This document shows, piece after piece, positions 14,038 to 14,266 of a DNA stretch of 14,266 bases (the stretch's first letter is position 1; each line of letters begins with the position of its first letter). Source of the DNA: Gammaproteobacteria bacterium HGW-Gammaproteobacteria-14. GTDB taxonomy: Bacteria; Pseudomonadota; Gammaproteobacteria; Pseudomonadales; Alcanivoracaceae. The stretch lies in contig PGZG01000025.1 of the NCBI GenBank assembly GCA_002840115.1, forward strand, positions 1-14,266, given 5' to 3'. Below the pieces are notes generated by a model, which saw only the letters and a program-made list of their open reading frames with translations, did no database searches and was not told where the DNA came from. Position numbers and translations under genes: made by a program.

Positions 14038-14183
14038 GGTGTCCTCACGGCATGCTGTCGTGCGTATTGTTTAACTCATCAAGTGGGACTGGCGGGCCTT
14101 TTCCGCTAGACTTGCCAGTCATCAAATATGGCCTCGAATATGATGCCAACCATGCCACCGACCACCCCGCCAAGGAGACATCA
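14038..14183. promoter_or_regulatory. Divergent regulatory region with inverted repeats
   Basis: 146 bases separate two divergent genes. The 7-base arms GACTGGC (14087-14093) and GCCAGTC (14114-14120) form a perfect inverted repeat with a 20-base spacer. Next to it an imperfect palindrome (14120-14145) has CATCA/TGATG outer arms. TCATCAA also occurs twice as a direct repeat (14076-14082 and 14119-14125). These are plausible operator sites for the adjacent TetR-type regulator. I could not fix a convincing promoter in either direction. Confidence 0.4.
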
Positions 14184-14266
14184 ATGGGTGACCTTGAAAA
14201 AGCGACCCGCCGGGCTCAGGAATTTCGCCAGCGTGAGCGAGAAATACTTGATGCTGCGCTGGAGCT
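14184..14266 (+). CDS. TetR-type transcriptional regulator, N-terminal fragment
   Basis: Only the first 27 codons lie in the window; the gene continues past its end. The residues after a charged lead, FRQREREILDAALEL, match the first helix of TetR/AcrR-type DNA-binding domains, where R-x-x-I-L-x-A-A is typical. A strong ribosome binding site AAGGAG (14172-14177) lies six bases before the ATG, which supports the start. Divergence from the PLP-enzyme gene suggests control of that gene and of itself. Too little is visible to name a subfamily, and the TetR call rests on one helix. Confidence 0.65.
   Translation, partial: MGDLEKATRRAQEFRQREREILDAALE

Overview
The window is chromosomal core DNA from a gammaproteobacterium. 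It carries the classic yceD-rpmF-plsX-fabD-fabG-acpP-fabF-pabC-mltG-tmk-holB block. The continuation into pilZ and tatD, and the lack of fabH between plsX and fabD, match the order I recall from Pseudomonas and relatives rather than from Escherichia. Protein style and moderate GC would fit a marine relative such as Alcanivorax, but that genus guess is weak. I see no mobile element, CRISPR array, tRNA or rRNA.

Layout, + strand. Bases 1-898 hold a near-consensus promoter that starts transcription almost on the yceD start codon, then yceD, rpmF and a strong UUCG-loop terminator. Bases 899-1168 are a 270-base non-coding leader. plsX, fabD and fabG follow (1169-3924; fabD and fabG overlap). acpP (4088-4321) has its own promoter and its own terminator, as expected for a very abundant protein. 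fabF, pabC, mltG, tmk and holB (4458-9180) form a tight chain; the last four each overlap the gene before. pilZ follows after 34 bases. A hairpin separates pilZ from the overlapping tatD-rmuC pair (9626-11742).

The right end changes direction. Two genes lie on the minus strand: a permuted papain-like (YiiX/YebB type) protein that seems to have lost both catalytic residues (12022-12849), and a class V PLP-dependent aminotransferase-fold enzyme (12928-14037). A TetR-type regulator starts divergently at 14184 and runs off the window; the shared intergenic region contains inverted repeats. Between the convergent rmuC and the papain-like gene lies a 279-base gap. It carries a strong minus-strand terminator, three hairpins and a possible promoter, and looks like a small RNA gene with C/U-rich loops.

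The genes work together as follows. PlsX, FabD, FabG, ACP and FabF make and elongate acyl chains for phospholipid synthesis. MltG terminates peptidoglycan strands. PabC supplies p-aminobenzoate for folate, which thymidylate synthesis needs, and Tmk makes dTDP. HolB is the clamp-loader delta-prime subunit. YceD and RpmF serve ribosome synthesis. The block therefore links envelope growth, nucleotide supply, DNA replication and translation. The most interesting points are the candidate small RNA, the apparent pseudoenzyme and the pair of similar GC-discriminator promoters.
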